DNA of 35,394 nucleotides from Cyanobacterium sp. T60_A2020_053 (GCA_015272165.1 JACYMF010000007.1:1-35394), one strand, 5' to 3'; numbered from the stretch's first letter, positions 1-8,610 are shown. A program made the numbers and translations. Notes: generated from the sequence alone by a model not told the origin.

Positions 1-318
1 CCAATCCCACGTTTCAGGTATTTCAACCTTAACTTTTGGACTGAACGAATCGCACGTCTGAATATATTATGACATCATTAAGAGTATTTGCGTTAGTTTT
101 ATCATGTTATTACTAGCAAAACTCATAACTAAAAACGGCTCTTCATTACTTGGTATGCAAATTGCATTTTGAGAACGAGAGAGTAAGGCTTACAGTCTCG
201 GTAGCATACTATCTAGTGAAGACCCCTAAAAACTAAAACTTAGGAATAAGGTAATCAACAGCGCCCCTCACCATTAAAATAGAATAAGTAAGAAAAAAGA
301 TTAAACCCCAAAATATTC
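1..318. other. Intergenic leader upstream of ispH
   Basis: No gene is recognised here. The stretch holds an imperfect hairpin at 176-200 (CGAGA, two mismatches, GTAAG, pairing with CTTAC and TCTCG) and one copy of the iterated heptamer (AGCGCCC at 260-266). There is no clear ribosome binding site for ispH, and the AT-rich sequence could hold its promoter, but I cannot place -35/-10 boxes with confidence. Confidence 0.4.
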
Positions 319-1515
319 ATGGATACAAAAACTTTTAAACGCAATCTGCAACAATCAGAAAACTATCATCGTAAAGGATTTGGACATCAAGAAGAAGTCA
401 CCGCAGTTTTAAACAGTGAATATGAAAGTAATCTTATCAAAACTATCCGAGCTAATAACTATCAAATCACTAGAGGAAATGTTACCATTCGTTTGGCGGA
501 AGCCTTCGGATTTTGTTGGGGCGTAGAAAGGGCAGTGGCTATGGCTTATGAAACTCGCACTCACTTCCCCACCGAAAAAATTTGGATTACTAATGAAATC
601 ATCCATAATCCCTCGGTAAATGAGCGTTTAAAAGAAATGAATGTGGGTTTTATCCCTGTTAATGACGGTGATAAAGATTTTTCGGTGGTTAACGGCGGAG
701 AAGTAGTAATTTTACCCGCTTTCGGTGCTAGTGTGGGAGAAATGCAGTTACTCAATGAGAAAGGTTGTACTATTGTTGATACTACCTGCCCTTGGGTGTC
801 AAAAGTCTGGAATTCCGTAGAAAAACATAAAAAACGCAGTTATACTTCCATTATTCACGGTAAATATAACCATGAGGAAACCATTGCTACCAGTTCTTTT
901 GCGGATACTTATTTAGTGGTGTTAAATTTAGAACAGGCGAACTATGTTGCTAACTATATTCTTCATGGTGGTAATAAAGAAGAATTTTTAGCTAAATTCA
1001 AAAATGCTTACTCAGAAGGATTCAATCCTGACACTGACTTGGAAAGAGTGGGAATTGCCAATCAAACCACCATGTTAAAAAGTGAAACGGAAGACATCGG
1101 GCGCCTATTTCAACAAACCATGTTAAAAAAATATGGACCTACAGCATTAAATGATCATTTTATGAGTTTTAATACCATTTGCGATGCTACCCAAGAAAGG
1201 CAGGATGCCATGCTTGATTTAGTCAAAGAAAAACTAGACTTAATGGTAGTCATCGGTGGTTTTAATTCTTCCAATACTACTCACTTACAAGAAATTGCCA
1301 CGGAGTATCATATCCCTTCTTACCATATTGACAGCGCCCTCCGCATTGATACGGAAAACAATCAAATTGATCATAAACCACTGTTAAAACCATTGGAAAT
1401 TAAAGAAAATTGGTTAGGGCAAGGAAAATTAATTATTGGTGTGACTTCGGGCGCTTCTACCCCTGATAAAGTAGTAGAAGAGGTTATCGAGAAAATTTTC
1501 ACCATCAAATCATAA
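319..1515 (+). CDS. ispH: 4-hydroxy-3-methylbut-2-enyl diphosphate reductase (IspH)
   Basis: IspH carries out the last step of the MEP isoprenoid pathway: it reduces HMBPP to IPP and DMAPP with an iron-sulfur cluster, feeding carotenoid, phytyl and quinone synthesis. The three expected cluster cysteines are visible at about residues 66 ([10 protein letters not shown]), 157 ([10 protein letters not shown]) and 288 ([10 protein letters not shown]), together with the substrate-binding NPSVNERL segment. The 398-residue length and the N-terminal extension ([10 protein letters not shown], then [11 protein letters not shown]) are typical of cyanobacterial and plant-type IspH, which are longer than the E. 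coli enzyme. The ATG at 319 begins this conserved extension. A decayed kinase gene starts 2 nt after the stop, so read-through transcription is likely. Confidence 0.95.
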   Translation: MDTKTFKRNLQQSENYHRKGFGHQEEVTAVLNSEYESNLIKTIRANNYQITRGNVTIRLAEAFGFCWGVERAVAMAYETRTHFPTEKIWITNEIIHNPSVNERLKEMNVGFIPVNDGDKDFSVVNGGEVVILPAFGASVGEMQLLNEKGCTIVDTTCPWVSKVWNSVEKHKKRSYTSIIHGKYNHEETIATSSFADTYLVVLNLEQANYVANYILHGGNKEEFLAKFKNAYSEGFNPDTDLERVGIANQTTMLKSETEDIGRLFQQTMLKKYGPTALNDHFMSFNTICDATQERQDAMLDLVKEKLDLMVVIGGFNSSNTTHLQEIATEYHIPSYHIDSALRIDTENNQIDHKPLLKPLEIKENWLGQGKLIIGVTSGASTPDKVVEEVIEKIFTIKS

Positions 1516-1517
1516 AT

Positions 1518-1899
1518 ATGAATAAATTGTATATGGTGGGGGGCGCTAATGGTTCAGGAAAAACCACGGTAGCAAAGGAAATATTGACAAGTTTTCTCAA
1601 TGTTTATGAATATGTTAATGCCGATGAAATAGCGAGGGGATTATCTCCATTTTGTCCAGAAAATGTTTCTGTTCAAGCAGGTAAATTAATGATTAAAAGA
1701 CTTCATTATCTATGTGAACATAATATTGGTTTTGCGTTGGAATCGACTTTATCAGGCTCAAATTATGTTAAGTTTATCAAGAAATGTCGTCTTAATAATT
1801 ACCAGATACATCTAATTTATTTTTGGCTAGAAAGCCCACAAATAGTAATTCAAAGAGTAAAAAAAAGTATATAAGCAAATCATTGAGGTTGATGTATGA
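1518..1899 (+). pseudogene. Zeta-toxin-like P-loop kinase, truncated by internal deletion/frameshift
   Basis: The open frame (1518-1874, 118 aa) starts 2 nt after ispH. Its Walker A motif GGANGSGKTT lies at residues 8-17, followed by VNADEIARGLSPF and ALESTLSG, as in zeta-toxin/UDP-GlcNAc-kinase-like proteins of cyanobacteria. Such proteins usually run to about 190-200 residues, with a basic lid segment after the xRVxxRV motif. Here the frame ends right after IQRVKKSI. In another frame, the next bases encode YKQIIEVDV and a TGA that overlaps the downstream ATG as ATGA (1896-1899). I infer that the ancestral gene ended there, coupled to the next gene, and lost its lid and C-terminal half by an internal deletion that shifted the frame. 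The product is probably inactive. A genuine short protein cannot be excluded. Confidence 0.65.
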
Positions 1900-2087
1900 G
1901 TAACGAAGAAAATAAAAAATTATCAGAAATTATCAATGACGGAGTGCAAAAAGCCGTATTGAAAGCAGTGGATAGACACCGTAAATTAGGACAATCCATC
2001 GTTATCTCAGAAAATGGTCAAATCGTGATTTTATCTCCCCAAGAAATAGAACAAAGATATGGACATTTGCTTGTTGATTTAGAATAA
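1896..2087 (+). CDS. Small protein paired with the zeta-toxin-like gene
   Basis: A 63-residue acidic/basic protein of unknown function. It contains a helical DGVQKAVLKAVDRHRKLGQSI segment followed by the short beta-like stretch VISENGQIVILSP. From memory, comparable small proteins (an RHRxLG helix followed by NGQ/K-VV-L) often follow zeta-toxin-like kinases in cyanobacteria, which suggests an antitoxin or accessory role, but I see no DNA-binding motif. The start ATG overlaps the presumed ancestral stop of the upstream gene (ATGA) and has a GAGG-like site about 8 nt upstream. Its frame is intact although its partner is broken, so it may be a survivor of a dismantled module. Confidence 0.6.
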   Translation: MSNEENKKLSEIINDGVQKAVLKAVDRHRKLGQSIVISENGQIVILSPQEIEQRYGHLLVDLE

Positions 2088-2139
2088 TTGGCTAATTGTT
2101 CAACTTTAACTTAACTGATGTTAAAAATAGAATTAATTG

Positions 2140-2290
2140 TTGGTGTCGCGGTGTTAGGTTAAAGAATTGACAAGAAATTTATGTTTATTGATCTTTTTCT
2201 TGTACAAAAGTCTATTGAGAGAAGAGTTTTAAACCTGAAACCTGCTACCTGCTACCTGACACCTCCCTTAACTTAACACTAAGTTTTGAT
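2140..2290. repeat. Diverged copy of miniature element family 2 with heptamer array
   Basis: The 293-bp gap between 2088 and 2380 has no gene. Its middle (ggtgttaggttaaagaattgacaa...) resembles the interior of the element at 10724-10915. It ends in a tandem heptamer array at about 2232-2266 (AACCTGA, AACCTGC, TACCTGC, TACCTGA, CACCTCC). The terminal inverted repeats are no longer clear, so the boundaries are approximate. The remaining ~90 bp up to the next gene must contain its promoter. Confidence 0.5.
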
Positions 2291-2380
2291 TAAACCCTAA
2301 CCAGTTGAATAATGTATGATTAAAATAAGATGAAAGTATAGTTATCAAAAAATTTAACTTAGAGCAAAAGGAAAAAGATT

Positions 2381-3151
2381 ATGGGAATATTTGAGCGCCT
2401 TGGTAGAGTAGTAAAAGCCAACGTTAATGACTTAATTGATAAAGCAGAAGACCCGGAAAAAGTGCTAGAACAAAGTATTCGGGAAATGAGCGATGATTTA
2501 ATCAAAATGCGTCAGGCAGTCGCCCAAGCCATCGCCTCTCAGAAGCGCACCGAACAACAGTACCAAAAAAATAATATCGAAGCTAATAAGTGGCAACAAA
2601 GGGCACAATTGGCACTCAGTAAAGGAGATGAAGCATTAGCGCGCGAGGCGCTGGTAAGGAAAAAAACTTTTGCGGATGTGGCTACCAGCCTTAAGACACA
2701 ATTAGATTCCCATAGTTCGCAAGTAGATGGTTTACGCCGTAATCTCATTGCTTTAGAAAGTAAAATTTCTGAAGCTAAAACTAAAAAAGATATGCTCAAG
2801 GCTCGTTATAGTGCCGCTAAAGCTAATCAACAGCTACAAAGTACCATCAGTAACCTCAATACTAGCTCGGCTTCGGCGGCTTTTGAGCGCATGGAAGATA
2901 AGGTTTTACAAATGGAAGCGGTATCTCAATCGGCTGGAGAGTTAGCTGGTATGGGAGAAGATTCACGGTGGGCAGCCTTGGAGGGAGGAGCTGATATTGA
3001 TGATGAGTTAAACGCTCTCAAAATGAGTATTTCTGGCACTCCTCAGCCTACTGCTTCTTTACCTCCTTCCGATAGTCATGTGGCGGGGGGCGCTAATGCT
3101 CCAGAATTAGATTCTGAGTTGGAGGAGTTGCGCCGTCAACTAAATCAATAA
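2381..3151 (+). CDS. vipp1: VIPP1/IM30, PspA-family thylakoid membrane protein
   Basis: A PspA/IM30-family ESCRT-III-like protein that forms large rings on membranes and is needed for thylakoid biogenesis and membrane protection. The N-terminus MGIFERLGRVVKANVNDLID is the amphipathic membrane-binding helix, followed by the family hallmark AEDPEKVLEQSIREM. Residues ~25-215 are almost entirely helical coiled coil. A low-complexity linker (GTPQPTASLPPSDS) leads to a short C-terminal helix, LDSELEELRRQLNQ. That C-terminal extension is what separates VIPP1 from bacterial PspA (about 220 aa), so I call VIPP1. The start at 2381 has an AAGGA site about 9 nt upstream. A hairpin at 3162-3189 follows the stop. 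Confidence 0.93.
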   Translation: MGIFERLGRVVKANVNDLIDKAEDPEKVLEQSIREMSDDLIKMRQAVAQAIASQKRTEQQYQKNNIEANKWQQRAQLALSKGDEALAREALVRKKTFADVATSLKTQLDSHSSQVDGLRRNLIALESKISEAKTKKDMLKARYSAAKANQQLQSTISNLNTSSASAAFERMEDKVLQMEAVSQSAGELAGMGEDSRWAALEGGADIDDELNALKMSISGTPQPTASLPPSDSHVAGGANAPELDSELEELRRQLNQ

Positions 3152-3161
3152 TTAATTTTTC

Positions 3162-3189
3162 GGTTGGGTTGATAACATAAAGCCCAACC
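3162..3189 (+). terminator. Hairpin after vipp1, possible terminator
   Basis: GGTTGGG at 3162-3168 pairs perfectly with CCCAACC at 3183-3189 across a 14-nt loop, just after the vipp1 stop. The downstream U-rich stretch is interrupted (aagagttatattttt), so factor-independent termination is plausible but not strong. Confidence 0.5.
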
Positions 3190-3268
3190 AAGAGTTATAT
3201 TTTTGCTTAACAATTATTTTAATAAATTTGCAATAGTAACCGTTATACCAAACGTTAGAAGAGTTATA

Positions 3269-3571
3269 ATGTTCAGTAAAAATAATCCAGAAGTCTCCAC
3301 AGTGGAGACTACAGAAAATAAATTAAACATCTCTGAAACCTCAGAAAATATAGATTTAGAGCAAATTAAAACAGTCAAATTAGTGGAAAAAATTAGTAGT
3401 ATTTTATCACCTTATTTTATTGTAATTGTTGGTTTATATTTATCTGATGATAGTTTTATTATTGGTTTTATTTTAATTGTGGTAGGTATTTTATCACTTT
3501 TAAAAGTTTCCTATCAAGATATAATTAGTTTTGCTGTTAATATTAAAGATATTTTCAAAAAAGACAATTAA
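3269..3571 (+). CDS. Small two-helix membrane protein, unknown function
   Basis: About 100 residues from the ATG at 3269. The open frame extends upstream to 3203, but that part has no ribosome site and reads as spacer. A hydrophilic, Glu/Thr/Asn-rich N-terminus of about 40 residues is followed by two hydrophobic segments (SPYFIVIVGLYL and IIGFILIVVGILSLL), then a short amphipathic end (NIKDIFKKDN). The shape recalls small thylakoid proteins of the CAAD/CURT1 type, but I cannot match that family's residues, so no function is assigned. An 8-bp inverted repeat with a 3-nt loop (AGTCTCCA cag TGGAGACT, around 3292-3310) lies inside the coding sequence. A family-1 miniature element copy begins right after the stop. 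Confidence 0.55.
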   Translation: MFSKNNPEVSTVETTENKLNISETSENIDLEQIKTVKLVEKISSILSPYFIVIVGLYLSDDSFIIGFILIVVGILSLLKVSYQDIISFAVNIKDIFKKDN

Positions 3572-3579
3572 GATCAAGG

Positions 3580-3668
3580 AATTTACCCACCGTGTAATGA
3601 ATTACACGGCTAATAGATTTACGTTCAATAAATTGAACTAAGATTATTTTTAAGTGACTGATAAGGCT
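3580..3668 (+). repeat. Miniature element family 1, partial copy
   Basis: Contains both diagnostic palindromes of family 1: CCGTGTAATGAATTACACGG (arms of 9) and GTTCAATAAATTGAAC (arms of 7). It is followed by a degraded right end (taagtgactgataaggctt). The left terminal repeat found in full copies (e.g. 12937-13087) is absent, so this copy is truncated. It directly follows the small membrane protein gene. Confidence 0.75.
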
Positions 3669-3734
3669 TTAAACCATTCCCTCTTTCCTTTTCTCTATCT
3701 CAACGACACTACTAATGAGTGCAACCCTTCATTA

Positions 3735-4937
3735 TTAATTCATTAACTCTTCGTATTTTTTTCCGGCTTGTTGCCAAGTGAAATTTTGTTCTATCATTAG
3801 ACGGGCATTTTGAGCCATTTCTTGACATAAATCAGGGTTTTCAAATAATAAACTGATTTTTTCGATATATTCTTCGATTTTATTCGCCCTTAAAGCCGAT
3901 AAAGGTTTATCCACTTGCAATCCTTCTAATCCTCTGTCGCTACCCACCACAGGAATCCCCGCCGCCATGGCTTCCAGCGTTTTATTTTTGATGCCAAAAC
4001 CGCTACGCATGGGAATAACTGCCACAGATGCTTGATGTAAATAATCCACCATTTTTGGTACTTTTCCTGTTACTGTTATCCCTTTTTTCTCTCCTAAAGC
4101 GAGGATGGAGGGCGCTGGATTTGCTCCCACAATTAGTAATTGTGTATCATCATATATGTCTTGAATCAACGGTAACACTTCTAAGCTAAAGTGGAGGGCG
4201 CTGTCAATATTAACAGAATAATCCATCCCCCCAGCGATAATTAATTGATGGTTAGAGATAATAAAATCACGAAAAGGAAACAACTCTAAATCAACCCCAT
4301 TGGGTATCACTGAAATCTCAGATTTACCAGAAATTTTGGCAATAGATTCTTTATCTTCATCAGTTGTTACCACTAATTGACTAAACTTTTGGCAATATCT
4401 TTTCTCATAACGGTATAGTAAAGGTAAGTATAGAAGGTCTCGCCAACCATTTTCAGCCGTTCCTGTTAATAGCTGACTTTCACAAGTGCGATATACTGAA
4501 CTGTGAATGTTAACTATGGTTTTCACTTTATTTTGCCAATGACTTTTTATGTAAATTTCATTAACGATGTGTTCGCAAGTTATCACATCAAAGCGCCCTT
4601 CACTCAAAGCCTGATTAATCCATAATTGAATATGGGGATGATAACTAGATTTTACATTGGGGGGAGTAGCAGAAATAATGAACTTAGCAAAACGAGCAAA
4701 TTTTCCTAGTAATCCTTTTTTATCTACTTCTTCAAGTTGAGAAAAAATAAATAAATCTTTGACATAATACTTTAATTCTTCAATTTCTTCATTAATGATA
4801 CTCTCATCAATCTGAGTAACTAAAGTAACATTGTGATATTGATGTAAATACTTTAACAAATTAAAAGTTCTTACTTGAGTACCTCCCCTTGTAGGTGGAT
4901 AAGGAAAAGTATTAGAAATCATTAAAATATTAGCCAT
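3735..4937 (-). CDS. Glycosyltransferase, GT4 (group 1) family
   Basis: A 400-residue GT-B fold sugar transferase, cytoplasmic or membrane-associated, that would transfer a nucleotide-activated sugar to a glycan or lipid carrier. The N-terminal domain begins MANILMISNTFPYPPTRGGTQVR, with the glycine-rich acceptor-side loop. IPNGVDLELFPF marks the junction to the donor-binding domain. GFGIKNKTLEAMAAGIPVVG is the characteristic C-terminal nucleotide-sugar motif (around residues 310-330). The overall pattern is like the group of transferases associated with exopolysaccharide/PEP-CTERM loci, and a PEP-CTERM protein is encoded 4 kb away, but I have no direct link between them. It stands alone, with no other surface-polysaccharide genes adjacent. 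The sugar and acceptor are unknown. Confidence 0.85.
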   Translation of the reverse strand: MANILMISNTFPYPPTRGGTQVRTFNLLKYLHQYHNVTLVTQIDESIINEEIEELKYYVKDLFIFSQLEEVDKKGLLGKFARFAKFIISATPPNVKSSYHPHIQLWINQALSEGRFDVITCEHIVNEIYIKSHWQNKVKTIVNIHSSVYRTCESQLLTGTAENGWRDLLYLPLLYRYEKRYCQKFSQLVVTTDEDKESIAKISGKSEISVIPNGVDLELFPFRDFIISNHQLIIAGGMDYSVNIDSALHFSLEVLPLIQDIYDDTQLLIVGANPAPSILALGEKKGITVTGKVPKMVDYLHQASVAVIPMRSGFGIKNKTLEAMAAGIPVVGSDRGLEGLQVDKPLSALRANKIEEYIEKISLLFENPDLCQEMAQNARLMIEQNFTWQQAGKKYEELMN

Positions 4938-5126
4938 TAATTAATTCTAGGTATAAAATATTAACATTGCTGAATCAAGGTATGAAAGTAAAAACTCAAT
5001 AATCTGGAATACTTACTATTTAATCATTTAACGATATTCCATAAAGATGAATCATACTCAAAATCAGCAACACCTCATTGAAGATAAAAATAATTTAAAA
5101 CAATATTTTTAATTCATAAGCAACAA

Positions 5127-5147
5127 TAAGGGGGATTATTCCCCCTC
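5127..5147 (-). terminator. Terminator of the DUF4079 gene
   Basis: GGGGGA at 5130-5135 pairs with TCCCCC at 5140-5145 around a 4-nt loop. On the minus strand it lies just after the stop of the DUF4079 gene and is followed by UUAUUGUUG, a moderately U-rich tail. The rest of the 4938-5153 gap is AT-rich with no recognisable gene. Confidence 0.65.
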
Positions 5148-5153
5148 TATAAA

Positions 5154-5624
5154 TTACATTCGACTAAGAATTTTTTGGACTATTTCTACACCTGTCAGCG
5201 CCTGCCACCCAAAAATAAGCAACATGGTCATATTTAAACCAACATGACTAAAACGAGCAACACCGTTACCCTTCTGCATATAAGGCACAAGAGAAGCGGA
5301 AATAATTACCATCGCCATCATACCTAAACCGCCCAATAAATGAGGACCAACAAATAACTTACCATTGTTAATGTAAGTTACTGCCATACCGCCGAGAGTC
5401 CCTAAAACAATTAACGCCATAAAAAGTGAACCCACTTGATGATGACGATTGATGAAATTACCCTTAATTAATTCTTTTCGTGTTTCCTTATCGGCTTGAC
5501 GAAGTTTTTTAACTTTTACTCCCAAATAGAGAGCATATACTGCCATACCCAATAATACCCACATGAGAATAGGATGTCCAAACTGTGACCAAACCTTAAC
5601 TGATTCTGGAAGTGTCAAATCCAT
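5154..5624 (-). CDS. DUF4079-type integral membrane protein
   Basis: A 156-residue polytopic membrane protein. Four hydrophobic segments are visible: HPILMWVLLGMAVYALYLGV, LFMALIVLGTLGGMAVTYI, LLGGLGMMAMVIISASLVPY and NMTMLLIFGWQALTGVEIV. A basic cytoplasmic loop (VKVKKLRQADKETRKELIKG) lies after the first. The conserved histidines (FGHPI, RHHQVGSL, GPHLLGG, FSHVGLN) are spaced as in heme-binding four-helix membrane proteins, and the pattern matches the cyanobacterial/plastid DUF4079 family, of unsettled function. I choose the ATG at 5624 over an upstream ATG at 5648 because GAGGAAAT lies about 8 nt before it. It is divergent from clpR. Confidence 0.75.
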   Translation of the reverse strand: MDLTLPESVKVWSQFGHPILMWVLLGMAVYALYLGVKVKKLRQADKETRKELIKGNFINRHHQVGSLFMALIVLGTLGGMAVTYINNGKLFVGPHLLGGLGMMAMVIISASLVPYMQKGNGVARFSHVGLNMTMLLIFGWQALTGVEIVQKILSRM

Positions 5625-5776
5625 AATTATTTCCTCAATAAATGCCAAACTAAAACTTAATATAAATTAACATAACATTTAGAGGTAGTAAATGCCGTAA
5701 TCATAACCATGATGCACAGAGTAACGAGATTGTGTCACAATCAAGAAAAGATTGTTTAAGATTCATCAGAATAAAA

Positions 5777-6466
5777 ATGAACTCACCAATTCAAGCAGTA
5801 CAAGCACCCTATAGAGGAGATGCTTATTCTCGTACTCCTCCCCCAGATTTGCCCTCTCTATTACTCAAAGAGAGAATTGTTTATTTAGGTTTACCTTTGG
5901 TATCTCCTGATGAATATAAGGATCAGTTGGGTATAGATGTGACAGAATTAATTATCGCTCAATTATTGTTTTTACAATTTGACGATCCGGATAAACCCAT
6001 TTATATGTATATTAATTCTACTGGCACCTCTTGGTATGGTGGAGATTCTATTGGTTTTGAAACAGAGGCTTTTGCCATTTGTGACACCATGAGTTATATC
6101 AAACCTCCTGTTCATACTATCTGTTTAGGTCAAGCTATGGGGACGGCTGCTATGATTTTGGCTTCTGGTACTAAGGGTTGTCGGTCTAGTTTACCCAATG
6201 CTACCATTATCCTACATCAGTCACGGCAAGGGGCGCAAGGACAAGCTACGGATATTCAAATTCGTGCTAGAGAAGTTATCGTCAATAAAAGAGTGATGTT
6301 AAATATGTTGGCTGACAAAACTGGGCAACCTCTGGAAAAAATTGAAAAAGATACGGATCGTATGTTTTATATGAATCCTTATCAGGCTAAAGAATATGGT
6401 CTGATTGATCGAGTGTTAGAAAGTAGTAAGGATTTACCAGCTCCTGTTTTGGCAGGGATTTCTTAA
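5777..6466 (+). CDS. clpR: ClpR, inactive ClpP-like subunit of the Clp protease
   Basis: A subunit of the cyanobacterial Clp core that assembles with a catalytic ClpP into mixed heptameric rings and partners with ClpC. The ClpP fold is clear (IYMYINSTGTSW, FAICDTMSYIKPPVHTICLGQAMGTAAMILASG, KEYGLIDRVLES). At the position of the nucleophilic Ser ([11 protein letters not shown] in the neighbour) it reads GQAMGTAAMIL, so the Ser is replaced by Gly. The His-equivalent region reads ILHQSR, so a His is retained. A ClpR-type insertion precedes the helix (ARQ-like SRQGAQGQATDIQ). The open frame extends to a GTG at 5732, but the ATG at 5777 fits the family start better. It is followed after 77 nt by the catalytic clpP, the classic clpR-clpP order. 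Confidence 0.9.
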   Translation: MNSPIQAVQAPYRGDAYSRTPPPDLPSLLLKERIVYLGLPLVSPDEYKDQLGIDVTELIIAQLLFLQFDDPDKPIYMYINSTGTSWYGGDSIGFETEAFAICDTMSYIKPPVHTICLGQAMGTAAMILASGTKGCRSSLPNATIILHQSRQGAQGQATDIQIRAREVIVNKRVMLNMLADKTGQPLEKIEKDTDRMFYMNPYQAKEYGLIDRVLESSKDLPAPVLAGIS

Positions 6467-6543
6467 AAGTTCTTGGTAATAAATCTACTTACTAAAAAGT
6501 AAGTGCAATTGAGTAGTACAGTATTAAATCAAGAGGAAAAATC

Positions 6544-7143
6544 ATGCCTATTGGAGTACCTAGAGTTCCGTATCAGATGCCCGGTCAACCTTACAGCGAC
6601 TGGGTGAATATTTATGATCGTCTTTATCGTGAGCGTATTATCTTTTTGGGTAGAGGAGTTAATGATAGTCTGGCGAACCAAATTATTGCGGTGATGCTTT
6701 ATCTTGATTCGGAAGATAATAATAAACCTATTTATCTCTATATCAACTCTCCGGGCGGTTCTGTGACGGCTGGGATGGCTATTTATGACACCATGCAACA
6801 TATTAAGTCAGAAGTAGTTACTATCTGTGTCGGTTTGGCAGCCTCCATGGGTGCTTTTTTACTGACGGCTGGGGCGAAGGGTAAGCGCTTGGCGTTGCCT
6901 CATTCTCGGATTATGATTCACCAACCTTTAGGGGGAATTCAAGGACGCCGTCAGGCTACGGATATTGAGATTGAGGCTAAGGAAATTTTGCGCATTAAAG
7001 ATGATCTTAATCGGATTATGGCTTTCCATACTGGTCAAGATGTGGCTAAAATTGCCAAGGATACCGACAGAGACTTTTTTATGTCTGCTGAGGAGGCAAA
7101 AAATTATGGACTCATCGATAAGGTGATTGAAGATCGAGTATAA
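6544..7143 (+). CDS. clpP: ATP-dependent Clp protease proteolytic subunit
   Basis: The catalytic partner of the ClpR encoded upstream, corresponding by context to the essential ClpP3 type of cyanobacteria. The triad is intact: Ser in [11 protein letters not shown] (about residue 101), His in [10 protein letters not shown] (about 126), and an Asp in the KDTDRDFFM segment (about 175). The N-terminus lacks a long propeptide ([20 protein letters not shown]). An AGAGG site lies about 8 nt before the ATG. The 77-nt gap from clpR has no terminator, so the two are probably co-transcribed. A CACCT/AGGTG hairpin at about 7150-7166 follows the stop but has no U-tract. Confidence 0.94.
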   Translation: MPIGVPRVPYQMPGQPYSDWVNIYDRLYRERIIFLGRGVNDSLANQIIAVMLYLDSEDNNKPIYLYINSPGGSVTAGMAIYDTMQHIKSEVVTICVGLAASMGAFLLTAGAKGKRLALPHSRIMIHQPLGGIQGRRQATDIEIEAKEILRIKDDLNRIMAFHTGQDVAKIAKDTDRDFFMSAEEAKNYGLIDKVIEDRV

Positions 7144-7350
7144 TTTATTCCACCTAATCATCAGGTGAGGGGGGAAGGGCGCTTTAAGGTTTTGCAAAGT
7201 CCAACCAAATATTTAAATTTTGGAAAGGGAAGCAGAGGAAGCAAGGGAGAAAGGGGAGATTTTTTTAATTAATTTATTAAACATTTCACCTGATACCTGA
7301 CACCCGAAACCTGACACCTCCCCTCACTAAAATACTTTTTCAGCACCACC
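7144..7350. repeat. Spacer with solo end of miniature element family 3
   Basis: No gene. One GGGCGCT copy lies near 7177. A heptamer array at 7287-7321 (CACCTGA, TACCTGA, CACCCGA, AACCTGA, CACCTCC) is followed by aaaatactttttcagca, the right end of family 3, without its left half. A full copy begins immediately after, so the two right ends may have arisen by partial tandem duplication. Confidence 0.6.
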
Positions 7351-7619
7351 TAATTAGGGTCTGCTGAATACATCGAAACCCTTGTCAAATAAAGGTTTAA
7401 AGTCTATTCTACATAACAAAAAGTGTTATAAATTGACTTTTGTCTCTAAAAATGCTTTATTTTTTCCATCCCAATCAAAAGTCATTGATACAAATGAGCC
7501 ATTGATGAAAAACAAATATTTAGCTAAAGTCTTTAATTTATAAGCATTTCACCTGAAACCTGACACCCGAAGCCTGACACCTCCCCTCACCAAAATATTT
7601 TTTCAGCAACCCCTAATTA
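7351..7619 (+). repeat. Miniature element family 3, full copy (about 269 bp)
   Basis: Bounded by inverted repeats: TAATTAGGGTCTGCTGAATA at the left (7351 on) and, reverse-complemented from the right (ending 7619), TAATTAGGGGTTGCTGAAAA. The interior has no significant open frame. A heptamer array (CACCTGA, AACCTGA, CACCCGA, AGCCTGA, CACCTCC) sits at about 7550-7584, just inside the right end. The same left-end sequence (CTGAATA...AAACCCTT...AAAGGTTTTA) recurs at 26260 and the same right end at 7281-7350, 26640-26710 and 32970. It ends 5 bp before the apt start, so apt's promoter must lie inside the element. Confidence 0.75.
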
Positions 7620-7624
7620 TTATC

Positions 7625-8143
7625 ATGGATTTAAAAACCCTGATCAGAGATATTCCTGATTTTCCTCAACCCGGTATCATTTTTCGAGATATTACTACGT
7701 TACTCAAAGATGCCGAAGGTTTACAAAATGTTATGCAACAATTAGTAACAAAATGTCAAGAACTTGACATTAAGCCAGAATATATTATTGGTATCGAATC
7801 AAGGGGTTTTATTTTTGCCCCCGTTTTAGCTTACGAGATGGGCGCTGGTTTTATCCCAGTGAGGAAAAAAGGCAAATTGCCAGCGCCCGTCTATTCCATC
7901 GAATACGCCCTAGAATATGGCACAGATACCCTCGAAATTCATCAAGATGCTTTGCCGGAGGGCGCCTTGGTGATGATTGTTGATGACGTTATTGCCACAG
8001 GAGGCACTGCCAAAGCTACGGCGGAGTTAGTGGAAAAAATTGGGGCAAAAATTGTCGCTTTTACTTTTGTTGTGGAGTTAATGGGATTAGAAGGTACAAA
8101 ACAACTACCCTCAGCGCCCGTCATCAGTCTAGTAAAATATTAA
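7625..8143 (+). CDS. apt: Adenine phosphoribosyltransferase
   Basis: A purine-salvage enzyme converting adenine plus PRPP to AMP in the cytosol. The 172-residue length is standard. The PRPP-binding loop is [13 protein letters not shown] at residues 119-131, and the N-terminal adenine-binding segment [16 protein letters not shown] is typical of Apt. [21 protein letters not shown] and RKKGKLP complete the family pattern. It stands alone. No strong ribosome site is visible before the ATG, and the element at 7351-7619 ends 5 bp upstream, so its leader is repeat-derived. Four iterated heptamers or near-matches fall within this short gene. Confidence 0.94.
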   Translation: MDLKTLIRDIPDFPQPGIIFRDITTLLKDAEGLQNVMQQLVTKCQELDIKPEYIIGIESRGFIFAPVLAYEMGAGFIPVRKKGKLPAPVYSIEYALEYGTDTLEIHQDALPEGALVMIVDDVIATGGTAKATAELVEKIGAKIVAFTFVVELMGLEGTKQLPSAPVISLVKY

Positions 8144-8192
8144 AATGTTGAACTTCACAAGGTTTTAGAGCCAGTGTTTTTTAATAAAAATT

Positions 8193-8243
8193 GTTACAGA
8201 ATTTGAAGTTATATATCAGAAAAGGTAACAGAGAGCCTATACT
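8193..8243 (+). promoter_or_regulatory. Putative psaC promoter with HLR1-like site
   Basis: TATACT at 8238-8243 is a good -10 candidate. Upstream, GTTACAGA AT TTGAAGTT (8193-8210) partly matches HLR1, the direct-repeat site of the light-response regulator RpaB: the first half fits (GTTACA), the second poorly. With a transcription start near 8250 it would sit at about -57 to -40, the range where RpaB activates photosystem I genes. No clear -35 box is seen. This is an inference from pattern only. Confidence 0.35.
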
Positions 8244-8282
8244 GCGATAAAGTAAAGCTGAAAATTGAGAAATCATTAATAA

Positions 8283-8558
<276 letters not shown>

Positions 8559-8581
8559 CTAATACCATCATTAAGTTTAAG

Positions 8582-8610
8582 CTGTTGTCATTTCTTGACA
8601 GCAGTTTTTT
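8582..8610 (+). terminator. Intrinsic terminator of psaC
   Basis: CTGTTGTCA (8582-8590) pairs with TGACAGCAG (8596-8604), with one G-U pair and a 5-nt loop, followed directly by TTTTTT (8605-8610). Confidence 0.85.

Noticed and set aside
3292..3310. Inverted repeat AGTCTCCA-cag-TGGAGACT as a regulatory operator
   Set aside because: It lies inside the coding region of the small membrane protein and occurs once; no supporting context.
5047..5112. 21-codon frame MNHTQNQQHLIEDKNNLKQY
   Set aside because: No ribosome site, very short, and AT-rich random sequence gives similar frames often.
7281..7585. ACCTGA heptamer arrays as CRISPR or as regulatory direct repeats
   Set aside because: Units are contiguous 7-mers without spacers and recur inside mobile-like elements; they match the short tandem repeat type known from cyanobacteria.
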